Assembly (NCBI GenBank): GCA_903912275.1
Contig: CAIWGR010000274.1
Location: forward strand, 1 to 9,462
From: an uncultured delta proteobacterium
GTDB lineage: Bacteria > Myxococcota_A > Bradymonadia > REDH01
Direction of reading: 5' to 3'
Length of the DNA: 9,462 nt
A program made the position numbers and the translations under genes. Below are positions 1 through 6,071 of this stretch, in pieces. A model generated the notes under the pieces. The model worked only from the letters and a program-made list of their open reading frames with translations. It was not told the DNA's origin and ran no database searches. Position 1 is the stretch's first letter. Every line of letters begins with the position of its first letter.

Positions 1-1033
1 CACCCGGCTTCTGCAAATGCATGCCAACAAGCGCGAGGACGTTGAGACTGCGTCGGCTGGCGAAATCGTCGCTGCGGTTGGACTTCGCTACACGACAACG
101 GGAGATACGCTCTGCGACGAGAAGGCTCCGATCATCTTGGAGCGTATGGTCTTTCCTGAGCCGGTCATCTCGATTGTCATCGAGCCCCGTACCAAAGCAG
201 ACCAGGAGAAGCTGGCGCAGAGCCTGCAGCGTCTTGCGGTCGAGGACCCGTCTTTCCGTGTGTCGGCTGACACAGAGACCGGACAGACGCTGATCTCTGG
301 GATGGGCGAACTGCACCTCGAAATCATCGTCGATCGCCTCATGCGCGAGTTCAAGGTCGATGCGGCGATTGGTAAGCCTCAAGTCGCTTACCGTGAGACG
401 GTCGGCGCCGTAGCGCAGGGCGAGGGCAAGTTCATCCGTCAGATGGTGGGCAAAGGTCAGTACGGCCATGTCTGGCTCGAGGTGGCTCCCACACCCCGGG
501 GCAGCGGTATCACCTTCAGCAACACTGCGAAGGAAGAGGCCGTGCCGGCCATCTACGTTGCAGCCGTAGAGAAGGGCGTGCGCGAGTCGGCCGACAACGG
601 CGCACTGATCGGGTATCCTATGCTGGACGTGGCCGTGAAACTGTACGACGGATCTTTCGACTTGGCCGACTCCTCAGAGCAGGCGTTCCGGATCGCAGGC
701 TCACTGGCCTTCCGAGAGGCAGCGCGTCGTTCCGTCGTCCAGCTCCTCGAGCCAGTCTTTGATGTGGAAGTGACTGTTCCTGAAGAACATTTGGGCGATG
801 TCATCGGCGACATCAACCGGCGCAGAGGCCACGTTGTCGACATCGAAGAGAACTTCGGGCTGAAGGCGATTCGTGCACAAGTGCCATTGTCTGAAATGTT
901 CGGTTATGCTACAAGCGTCCGCTCCCTTACGCAGGGCAGAGCCAGTTACGCGATGCAGTTTCACCATTACGAGCCCGTCCCCCGCACCGTTCAGGAAGTG
1001 ATCGTTGCGAAGGCCGGGGGTTCGTTGTCTTAG
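1..1033 (+). CDS. fusA: Elongation factor G, C-terminal part (5' end outside window)
   Basis: GTPase that drives tRNA-mRNA translocation on the ribosome, or possibly a paralogue specialised in ribosome recycling. The window opens inside the gene; the first full codon is at base 2 and about 343 residues remain before the TAG at 1031-1033. The end of domain II ('LQMHANKRED', 'TTTGDTLCDEKAPIILERM') is visible. Domain III has 'ISGMGELHLEIIVDRL', domain IV 'KGQYGHVW' and 'LEPVFDVEVTVPEEHLGD', and domain V 'GDVIGDINRRRGH' and 'VPLSEMFGYATSVRSLTQGR'. The G domain is not in view. Odd points: the second domain IV loop reads GSFDLADSSE where family members have GSYH(D/E)VDSSE, so the translocation-critical histidine (E. 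coli His583) is Asp at 659-661. The usual 'GGVIP' is 'EEAVP'. Codon use is less biased than in tuf or rpoB. Identity as an EF-G is certain; canonical versus paralogue is open. Confidence 0.96.
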   Translation, partial: TRLLQMHANKREDVETASAGEIVAAVGLRYTTTGDTLCDEKAPIILERMVFPEPVISIVIEPRTKADQEKLAQSLQRLAVEDPSFRVSADTETGQTLISGMGELHLEIIVDRLMREFKVDAAIGKPQVAYRETVGAVAQGEGKFIRQMVGKGQYGHVWLEVAPTPRGSGITFSNTAKEEAVPAIYVAAVEKGVRESADNGALIGYPMLDVAVKLYDGSFDLADSSEQAFRIAGSLAFREAARRSVVQLLEPVFDVEVTVPEEHLGDVIGDINRRRGHVVDIEENFGLKAIRAQVPLSEMFGYATSVRSLTQGRASYAMQFHHYEPVPRTVQEVIVAKAGGSLS

Positions 1034-1065
1034 TCGTCGACCAAAACCAGAAGAGAGGAAGCGTC

Positions 1066-2259
<1,194 letters not shown>

Positions 2260-2265
2260 CTTCGG

Positions 2266-2279
2266 GCGGCTCCGGCCGC
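2266..2279 (+). other. Small hairpin between tuf and tRNA-Trp
   Basis: A GCGGC/GCCGC 5-bp stem closes a TCCG loop seven bases after the tuf stop. No T-run follows, so it is not an intrinsic terminator. It may protect the 3' end of tuf mRNA after RNase P releases the tRNA at 2284, but such short stems also arise by chance in GC-rich DNA. Confidence 0.3.
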
Positions 2280-2283
2280 GTCA

Positions 2284-2356
2284 AGGGCAGTAGCTCCAAT
2301 GGTAGAGCAGCGGATTCCAAATCCGCGTGTTGTGGGTTCGAATCCCTCCTGCCCTG
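2284..2356 (+). tRNA. trnW: tRNA-Trp (anticodon CCA)
   Basis: A complete 73-nt cloverleaf. The acceptor stem AGGGCAG (2284-2290) pairs fully with CTGCCCT (2349-2355), and G2356 is the discriminator base. The D stem is GCTC/GAGC (2293-2296/2305-2308). The anticodon stem GCGGA/TCCGC (2310-2314/2322-2326) closes the loop TTCCAAA with anticodon CCA at 2317-2319. A 5-nt variable loop precedes the T arm with TTCGAAT at 2337-2343. The 3' CCA is not encoded (CTC follows), so it must be added by nucleotidyltransferase. In the T stem, position 50 (T2333) faces position 64 (T2347), a U-U mismatch; the other T-stem pairs are Watson-Crick. The place between tuf and secE is the usual one for tRNA-Trp in many bacteria. 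It is probably cut out of a polycistronic transcript, as no promoter or terminator flanks it closely. Confidence 0.97.
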
Positions 2357-2410
2357 CTCGCGAATTTCTCCGCAACGCGGCTACATCAAAGTCTCCGTAA
2401 GCAAGCATCC

Positions 2411-2794
2411 ATGGAAAACGTCTCAAGATACGTAAGTATCGCCTACATTGTGCTCGGGGTCATTGTGGCCTGGGTACTCGCAAGGTCGTTTGAGCTCCTC
2501 CTTGGGCTCGCGGGCCCCACGGCTGACCCCACGCTCGTTGCAGACCTCAAACTCTCCGCGCTGCTGGGAGTTGTGGCCTCCGTCGGCATCATCGTTGGAA
2601 TCAACAAAAGCGAACGCGCAAGCACCTATGTCAACGAAGTTGCCATGGAGATGACCAAGGTCGCATGGCCCACCACCGACGAGATCAAGAAGTCCTCCTG
2701 GACCGTCATCTCCGTCTCCGTCATCGTCTCGGTCTGCATCTTCCTCACCGATCTCTTCTGGCGGCTCCTCACCGGCGCCATTTTCCGCTCTTGA
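2411..2794 (+). CDS. secE: Preprotein translocase subunit SecE
   Basis: Essential inner-membrane subunit that clamps SecY in the SecYEG protein-conducting channel. The 127-residue protein has three hydrophobic segments at about residues 8-31, 47-64 and 97-120, the three-helix form known from E. coli rather than the single-helix form of many other phyla. The diagnostic SecE stretch lies at about residues 74-96: 'VNEVAMEMTKVAWPT' followed by 'EIKKSS', the amphipathic cytoplasmic helix and hinge before the last membrane helix. The ATG at 2411 was chosen because the open frame reaches back into the tRNA gene only through a GTG at 2327, and residues before 2411 do not look like SecE. There is no convincing Shine-Dalgarno sequence. 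It is followed 20 bp later by nusG, its usual partner. Confidence 0.97.
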   Translation: MENVSRYVSIAYIVLGVIVAWVLARSFELLLGLAGPTADPTLVADLKLSALLGVVASVGIIVGINKSERASTYVNEVAMEMTKVAWPTTDEIKKSSWTVISVSVIVSVCIFLTDLFWRLLTGAIFRS

Positions 2795-2814
2795 TAGCGA
2801 CTCGGGACAATCAC

Positions 2815-3372
2815 ATGTCGGAAGAAATCCAGAACAACTTCAAGTGGTATGTGTTGCATACCCACTCGGGCTTCGAGAAGAAGGCCAAGATTGGCCTCGA
2901 AGAGAGCGCCAAGAACCACAACCTGACCCATTGTCTCGGCGAGGTCATCATCCCCACCGAAACCCCGGCCGCCGACCCCAAGAAGGGCGAGAAGGCTGGT
3001 AAAGAGAAGAAGTTCTTCCCGGGCTACATCCTGGTTCAGCTCGACCTGACCAAAGAGATGTGGCACATCGTGAAGGACACCCCCCGCATCATCGGGTTCG
3101 TCGGCAACGCAGTCACGCCGCCCCCCGTTCCGCCGAAAGAAATCGAGCGCATCCTCGGGCAGATGAAGGATGGCCTACGCCCCAGCAAGGCGACCGCTAC
3201 CTTCCATGTTGGCGACAGCGTGAAGGTCATCGATGGTCCCTTCAAGAACTTCTCCGGCGCCGTCGAAGAAGTGAACCAAGACAAGTCAAAAGTCCGGGTA
3301 CTCGTCTCCATCTTTGGACGCGCAACCCCGGTTGAACTCGATTTCGTACAAGTGGAGCCCGTCACCGCCTAG
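2815..3372 (+). CDS. nusG: Transcription termination/antitermination factor NusG
   Basis: Binds RNA polymerase across the cleft, increases processivity, and links polymerase to Rho or to ribosomal S10. It has 185 residues. The NGN domain starts at about residue 9 ('FKWYVLHTHSGFEKKAK'), continues through 'GEVIIPTE' and 'KKFFPGYILVQL', and ends near 'DTPRIIGFVG'. The KOW domain is at about 130-182 ('VGDSVKVIDGPFKNFSG', 'VLVSIFGRATPVELDF'). A lysine-rich insertion (PKKGEKAGKEKK, about residues 60-71) precedes the FFPGY motif, of the kind I associate with deltaproteobacterial NusG. The ATG at 2815 puts the NGN start at the normal place; a weak GGGA at 2804-2807 is the only candidate ribosome-binding site. 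The frame is open upstream into secE, but that extension overlaps secE in another frame and is not NusG-like. Confidence 0.98.
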   Translation: MSEEIQNNFKWYVLHTHSGFEKKAKIGLEESAKNHNLTHCLGEVIIPTETPAADPKKGEKAGKEKKFFPGYILVQLDLTKEMWHIVKDTPRIIGFVGNAVTPPPVPPKEIERILGQMKDGLRPSKATATFHVGDSVKVIDGPFKNFSGAVEEVNQDKSKVRVLVSIFGRATPVELDFVQVEPVTA

Positions 3373-3393
3373 GCGGCTCCATCATCGCTTGTA

Positions 3394-3438
3394 CCATGCA
3401 GAGGGCTGGGCCCTCACGGCATTAACCGACATGGGAGA
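3394..3438 (+). promoter_or_regulatory. Candidate L1 autoregulatory operator before rplK
   Basis: The 72-bp nusG-rplK gap can fold as two stacked stems. An outer CCATG/CATGG stem (3394-3398/3430-3434) encloses a perfect GAGGGC/GCCCTC hairpin with a TGG loop (3401-3406/3410-3415). The large one-sided internal loop between them is at 3416-3429. The outer stem covers the start of the rplK Shine-Dalgarno GGGAG (3433-3437). In many bacteria ribosomal protein L1 represses rplK-rplA translation by binding a two-helix, asymmetric-loop structure in this leader. The location and shape fit that, but I matched no strict consensus. There is no T-run, so it is not a terminator. Confidence 0.42.
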
Positions 3439-3444
3439 TGAATC

Positions 3445-3873
3445 ATGGCAAAGAAGATAACAGCAGTTGTGAAGTTGCAACTCAAGGCAGGGAAGGCCAC
3501 GCCAGCCCCGCCCGTCGGACCGGCGCTCGGTCAGCACGGCTTGAACTTGATGGAGTTCTGCAAGCAGTTCAATGCGCAGACCGCTGACAAGGGCGACCTG
3601 ATCATCCCCGTGTTGATCACCGTCTACAGTGACCGCTCTTTCACCTTCATCCTCAAGACCCCCCCAGCCTCCGTGCTGATCCGCAAGGAACTGGGACTCT
3701 CGAAGGGCTCGGCTGTCCCCAACCGCGACAAGGTCGGCAAACTGACCGCTGCGCAGGTGGAGTCGATCGCCAAGCAAAAGCTCACTGACCTCAATACCGA
3801 ATCCCTCGAAGCTGCGAAGCGTACCATTGAAGGTACCGCGCGCTCCATGGGCGTCGACATCGTTCGTAACTAG
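3445..3873 (+). CDS. rplK: 50S ribosomal protein L11
   Basis: Binds the GTPase-associated centre of 23S rRNA at the base of the L7/L12 stalk, and is needed for stringent-response sensing and for thiostrepton action. It has 142 residues, the family norm. The N-terminal domain shows the proline-rich 'TPAPPVGPALGQHG' at residues 19-32. The C-terminal RNA-binding domain runs through 'FTFILKTPPASVLIRKELG' and ends in 'IEGTARSMGVDIV'. The ATG has a good GGGAG Shine-Dalgarno at 3433-3437, seven bases upstream. It is followed 12 bp later by rplA, the usual translationally coupled pair. Confidence 0.99.
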   Translation: MAKKITAVVKLQLKAGKATPAPPVGPALGQHGLNLMEFCKQFNAQTADKGDLIIPVLITVYSDRSFTFILKTPPASVLIRKELGLSKGSAVPNRDKVGKLTAAQVESIAKQKLTDLNTESLEAAKRTIEGTARSMGVDIVRN

Positions 3874-3885
3874 GAGAACTGACCC

Positions 3886-4581
3886 ATGCGCACTCAAAGC
3901 AAGCGTCTCAACGCAGCCCGTACGCAGGTCGATCGCCTGCGCGCCTACCCGGTGCTCGCGGCATTCGAACTCGTCAAGCAGACAGCCTCCACCAAGTTCA
4001 ATGAGACTGTCGATGTCGCCGTCAACCTCGGCGTCGATCCCCGCCACGCCGACCAGATGGTCCGCGGCGCCGTTGTTCTCCCCCATGGTACCGGTAAGAC
4101 CATCCGCGTCGCCGTCTTCGCCAAGGGCGAGAAGGAGCGTGAGGCCCGTGAGGCCGGCGCCGATATCGTCGGCGGCGACGAACTCGCCCAGCGGATTCAG
4201 GAAGGCTTCATGGACTTCGACGCCACCATCGCCACCCCGGACATGATGGGTGTCGTCGGTCGTCTCGGTCGGGTCCTCGGACCTCGCGGCCTGATGCCCA
4301 ACCCCAAGGTTGGCACGGTCACCTTTGACGTCGCCCAGGCCGTCCGTGACATGAAGGCTGGTCGTGTTGAGTTCCGCGTCGAGAAGGCGGGTATCCTCCA
4401 CGCCCCCCTCGGCAAGGCCTCCTTCACCGCCGAGCAGCTCGCCGATAACTTCGCCGCCCTCATCGAGACCCTCAACCGCCTCAAGCCCGCAACCGCGAAG
4501 GGCACCTACATGCGCCGGATCACGGTCTCCAGCACCATGGGGCCCGGCGTTCGCGTCGAACTCGGATCGACAGTCGCTTGA
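3886..4581 (+). CDS. rplA: 50S ribosomal protein L1
   Basis: Forms the mobile L1 stalk that moves deacylated tRNA out of the E site, and acts in many bacteria as translational repressor of the rplK-rplA mRNA. It has 231 residues, the usual length. Seen are 'KFNETVDVAVNLGVDPRHADQMVRG' split over residues 42-66, the central 'ATPDMMGVVGRLGRVLG' and 'PRGLMPNPKVGTVT' (ending near residue 145), and 'GRVEFRVEKAGILHAPLG' before the C-terminal 'RITVSSTMGPGV'. The Shine-Dalgarno AGGAG (3872-3876) overlaps the rplK stop codon, so ribosomes finishing rplK probably reinitiate here. The TGA stop overlaps a possible -35 element. Confidence 0.99.
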   Translation: MRTQSKRLNAARTQVDRLRAYPVLAAFELVKQTASTKFNETVDVAVNLGVDPRHADQMVRGAVVLPHGTGKTIRVAVFAKGEKEREAREAGADIVGGDELAQRIQEGFMDFDATIATPDMMGVVGRLGRVLGPRGLMPNPKVGTVTFDVAQAVRDMKAGRVEFRVEKAGILHAPLGKASFTAEQLADNFAALIETLNRLKPATAKGTYMRRITVSSTMGPGVRVELGSTVA

Positions 4582-4606
4582 TCTTAGGCGCGCGGGCCGC
4601 TAAGAG
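4578..4606 (+). promoter_or_regulatory. Weak candidate promoter for rplJ-rplL
   Basis: TTGATC (4578-4583) and TAAGAG (4601-4606) are 17 bases apart, right at the rplA stop codon and ahead of the rplJ leader. The -35 matches the sigma-70 consensus at four of six bases and the -10 at three. The spacer is very GC-rich and can form a hairpin (GGGCC/GGCCC, 4594-4598/4606-4610). A promoter is expected here in related operons, but this match alone is poor; read-through from rplK-rplA could equally feed rplJ. Confidence 0.22.
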
Positions 4607-4633
4607 GCCCTCGCTACACACATCGCGTCGCCG

Positions 4634-4680
4634 CGGTCTGAGAAGTCGGTGCCTTCGGGCTTAATTTCCGGCGGAGATCG
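4634..4680 (+). promoter_or_regulatory. Structured rplJ leader, L10-leader-like
   Basis: Three stacked stems can form. CGGTCT pairs with AGATCG (4634-4639/4675-4680). TCGG pairs with CCGG (4646-4649/4668-4671). GCC and GGC close a TTCG tetraloop (4651-4660). The internal loops are asymmetric, with GAGAAG opposite CGG and one T opposite TTAATTT. In many bacteria the L10(L12) complex binds a bent stem-loop in this leader and represses rplJL. The site fits that role, but I did not align it to the Rfam L10_leader model. Confidence 0.45.
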
Positions 4681-4684
4681 AATG

Positions 4685-4741
4685 GAACGCTCGCAGCAAT
4701 GCGCAGCCCCGTTCGCCTCTTTTGAACGGGGCTTTGTTTTT
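4685..4741 (+). terminator. Intrinsic terminator/attenuator just before rplJ
   Basis: A perfect 10-bp stem, AGCCCCGTTC (4705-4714) with GAACGGGGCT (4724-4733), has a 9-nt loop and is followed by TTGTTTTT (4734-4741), a textbook Rho-independent terminator. The rplJ ATG lies only 27 nt further on, leaving no room for a promoter after it, so transcripts must read through it to express rplJ. Upstream bases 4685-4694 can pair with 4701-4714 (GAAC/GTTC, GCT/AGC, CGC/GCG with small bulges). That would occupy the whole 5' arm of the terminator and could act as an antiterminator. Confidence 0.8.
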
Positions 4742-4767
4742 CTCTCTACCCAACATCGGGAATCATC

Positions 4768-5292
4768 ATGAACCGCACACAGAAAGCCGAGTCCGTCGAG
4801 GCCCTCAAGGCCGAACTTGCTGGAGCGCCCGCGATCGTCGCGACCTCCATCACCGGCATCAGCGTCAACGACGTCAACGAGTTCCGCCGCCGCCTGCGGG
4901 CCCAGGGCGCGAACCTCGAAGTGGTCAAGAACACGCTTGCCCGTCTGGCGCTTGCTGACAGCGACGCAAAGATCTTCGGCGACAGCCTCAAGGGCCCCAT
5001 GGCCCTCGCCTATCACCCCACCGACCCCGTCGCAGCGGCGAAGGTCGTCCTCTCCTTCAAGAAGGAGAAGGACAAGCTTGGCGTTCACGGCGGTTACTTT
5101 GCCGGCCAGCTCCTCGACACCGCTGGCGTTGAGGCCCTCTCCAAGATGCCGAGCCGCGACGAGCTTCGCTCCTCCTTCCTCGGCCTCCTCATGGCGGTCC
5201 CGACCAAGGCGGTCCGCACCCTCGCGGCTGCGCCGACCTCCTTCCTCACAGTTCTTACCGCGCGCAAGGCAAGCCTCGAAGAGGCTGCCTAG
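4768..5292 (+). CDS. rplJ: 50S ribosomal protein L10
   Basis: Anchors the L7/L12 dimers to 23S rRNA at the stalk base, and usually represses its own operon as the L10(L12) complex. It has 174 residues, the normal length. The N-terminal rRNA-binding domain shows 'ALKAELAGAPAIVATSITG' and 'FRRRLRAQGANLEVVKNTLA', then 'LKGPMALAY' and 'FAGQLLDTAGVEALSKMPSR'. The C-terminal helix that holds L7/L12 covers about the last 35 residues and ends in 'LEEAA'. The ATG at 4768 has only a weak GGGA (4758-4761) upstream. It sits behind the attenuator and 66 bp before rplL. Confidence 0.99.
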   Translation: MNRTQKAESVEALKAELAGAPAIVATSITGISVNDVNEFRRRLRAQGANLEVVKNTLARLALADSDAKIFGDSLKGPMALAYHPTDPVAAAKVVLSFKKEKDKLGVHGGYFAGQLLDTAGVEALSKMPSRDELRSSFLGLLMAVPTKAVRTLAAAPTSFLTVLTARKASLEEAA

Positions 5293-5321
5293 TTCGTCTT
5301 CCCCTCGTCTTTTCAACTCTC

Positions 5322-5338
5322 GCCGTCGTCGTGACGGC
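5322..5338 (+). other. Hairpin in the rplJ-rplL spacer
   Basis: GCCGTC (5322-5327) pairs with GACGGC (5333-5338) around a 5-nt loop. It lies between a pyrimidine-rich stretch (5293-5320) and the rplL start. There is no T-run, so it does not terminate. It could stabilise the rplL message or mark a processing site, which would suit the need for several L7/L12 copies per L10, but nothing in the sequence proves that. Confidence 0.35.
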
Positions 5339-5358
5339 ACAACCAATGGAACCATCCC

Positions 5359-5733
5359 ATGGCAACCCGCGAATCTGTCGTCGAATACCTCTCTAACCTC
5401 AATGTCATGGAACTCGCTGGCCTCGTGAAGGAGCTCGAGGAGAAGTGGGGCGTGTCGGCTGCTGCCGCCGTCGCCGCTGCCCCTGCTGCTGCTGCCCCGG
5501 CTGCTGCTGCTGCCGTCGAACAGACCGAGTTCACCGTGGTCCTCGAGGCCGCTGGCGATAACAAGATCGGCGTCATCAAGGTCGTTCGTGAGATCACCGC
5601 TCTGGGCCTCAAGGAGGCCAAGGATCTCGTCGAGGCCGCGCCGAAGCCCATCAAGGAGGGCATCTCCAAGGATGAGGCCACCGCCCTCAAGAAGAAGCTC
5701 GAAGAGGCCGGCGCCAAGGTTGCTCTCAAGTAA
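5359..5733 (+). CDS. rplL: 50S ribosomal protein L7/L12
   Basis: Flexible stalk protein, present in several copies per ribosome, that recruits and stimulates translation GTPases such as the EF-G and EF-Tu encoded upstream. It has 124 residues. The N-terminal dimerisation helices cover residues 1-32 ('MELAGLVKELEEKWGVSA'). An Ala/Pro hinge covers about 34-53, largely encoded by GCT/GCC codons in a near-repeat. The C-terminal domain covers 54-124 with the factor-binding stretch 'KIGVIKVVREITALGLKEAK' and 'GAKVALK' at the end. The ATG at 5359 gives the conserved N-terminus. There is no real Shine-Dalgarno, which is odd for so abundant a protein. An out-of-frame ATG lies 13 bases upstream. Confidence 0.99.
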   Translation: MATRESVVEYLSNLNVMELAGLVKELEEKWGVSAAAAVAAAPAAAAPAAAAAVEQTEFTVVLEAAGDNKIGVIKVVREITALGLKEAKDLVEAAPKPIKEGISKDEATALKKKLEEAGAKVALK

Positions 5734-5757
5734 TCTCGGCCTTCGGGACGAGGAGTG

Positions 5758-5787
5758 CGCGCAGCTCGTCTGCGCGTTTTCCGTTTT
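5758..5787 (+). terminator. Intrinsic terminator after rplL
   Basis: CGCGCAG (5758-5764) pairs fully with CTGCGCG (5770-5776) around a CTCGT loop, followed by TTTT, CC, GTTTTT (5777-5787). It lies 24 bp after the rplL stop. E. coli has a partial attenuator at the same place, which sets the rpl/rpoB ratio. The loop is complementary to ACGAG at 5748-5752, and GACGAG/CTCGTC (5747-5752/5765-5770) is an alternative hairpin that would disrupt the terminator. Confidence 0.82.
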
Positions 5788-5814
5788 TGAGCAGCCGCCC
5801 GCTGTTTGCTCCCC

Positions 5815-5843
5815 TTGACGAACCCGCTCTCCTCTTCTAGACC
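5815..5843 (+). promoter_or_regulatory. Candidate sigma-70 promoter for rpoB
   Basis: TTGACG (5815-5820, five of six consensus bases) and TAGACC (5838-5843, three of six) are separated by 17 bases. They start 28 bp after the terminator and 229 bp before rpoB ends its leader. The position, immediately downstream of a terminator, favours a real promoter; the weak -10 keeps this tentative. Transcription would start near 5850. Confidence 0.42.
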
Positions 5844-5849
5844 ACCGCT

Positions 5850-6071
5850 CCGCTATGTTCTGGGAGTTCCGCTCTCAGAACGCTCCCCGTGACCCCCGCT
5901 GTTCGAATCCGACTGACTCTGTCAATCATCGGAAAGGGAATTTCCGCCTCCCTCCGTTCGTTCGCGTGGACCCCACGCAACCTCGTACCGTCGCCGGTTT
6001 CTGGCGATGGAGCGGGGCTTTTGTTTGCACTTTATCAACGGGTTCAACCCCCTGTCTCCTAGGTGAACTGG
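5850..6071 (+). promoter_or_regulatory. Long structured 5' leader of rpoB, no gene
   Basis: No credible coding sequence lies between 5734 and 6071. The part after the candidate promoter holds several dyads. GTTCTGGGAG/CTCTCAGAAC (5857-5866/5872-5881) is a 10-bp stem with one G-U pair. CGGAAA/TTTCCG is at 5930-5946, GCGTGG/CCACGC at 5964-5978 and TCGCC/GGCGA at 5991-6007. CCCCGCT (5894-5900) is complementary to AGCGGGG (6011-6017), so a long-range stem could enclose the last three hairpins. It is followed by CTTTTGTTT. The rpoB Shine-Dalgarno AGGTGA (6061-6066) lies outside this fold. The function is unknown; control of rpoB transcript elongation or stability is an inference. Confidence 0.45.

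Noticed and set aside
2266..2279. Terminator between tuf and tRNA-Trp
   Set aside because: The stem is only 5 bp and no T-run follows, so it was kept only as a possible minor hairpin.
2327..2410. N-terminal extension of SecE from a GTG inside the tRNA
   Set aside because: The extension would be encoded by the 3' half of tRNA-Trp and is not SecE-like; the ATG at 2411 gives the normal 127-residue length.
2665..2814. N-terminal extension of NusG into secE
   Set aside because: It overlaps the conserved end of secE in another frame and encodes an Arg/His-rich stretch; the NGN domain begins right after the ATG at 2815.
3382..4401. 339-codon - strand frame spanning rplK and rplA
   Set aside because: It crosses two well-identified ribosomal protein genes in antisense register and has no family-like features.
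5346..5396. Sixteen-codon upstream ORF overlapping the rplL start
   Set aside because: No ribosome-binding site and no recognisable peptide; most likely a chance out-of-frame ATG.
5901..5910. GTTCGAATCC, identical to a tRNA T-arm core, in the rpoB leader
   Set aside because: The flanking bases do not form a T stem and no acceptor, D or anticodon arm is present, so it is not a tRNA or a clear tRNA remnant.
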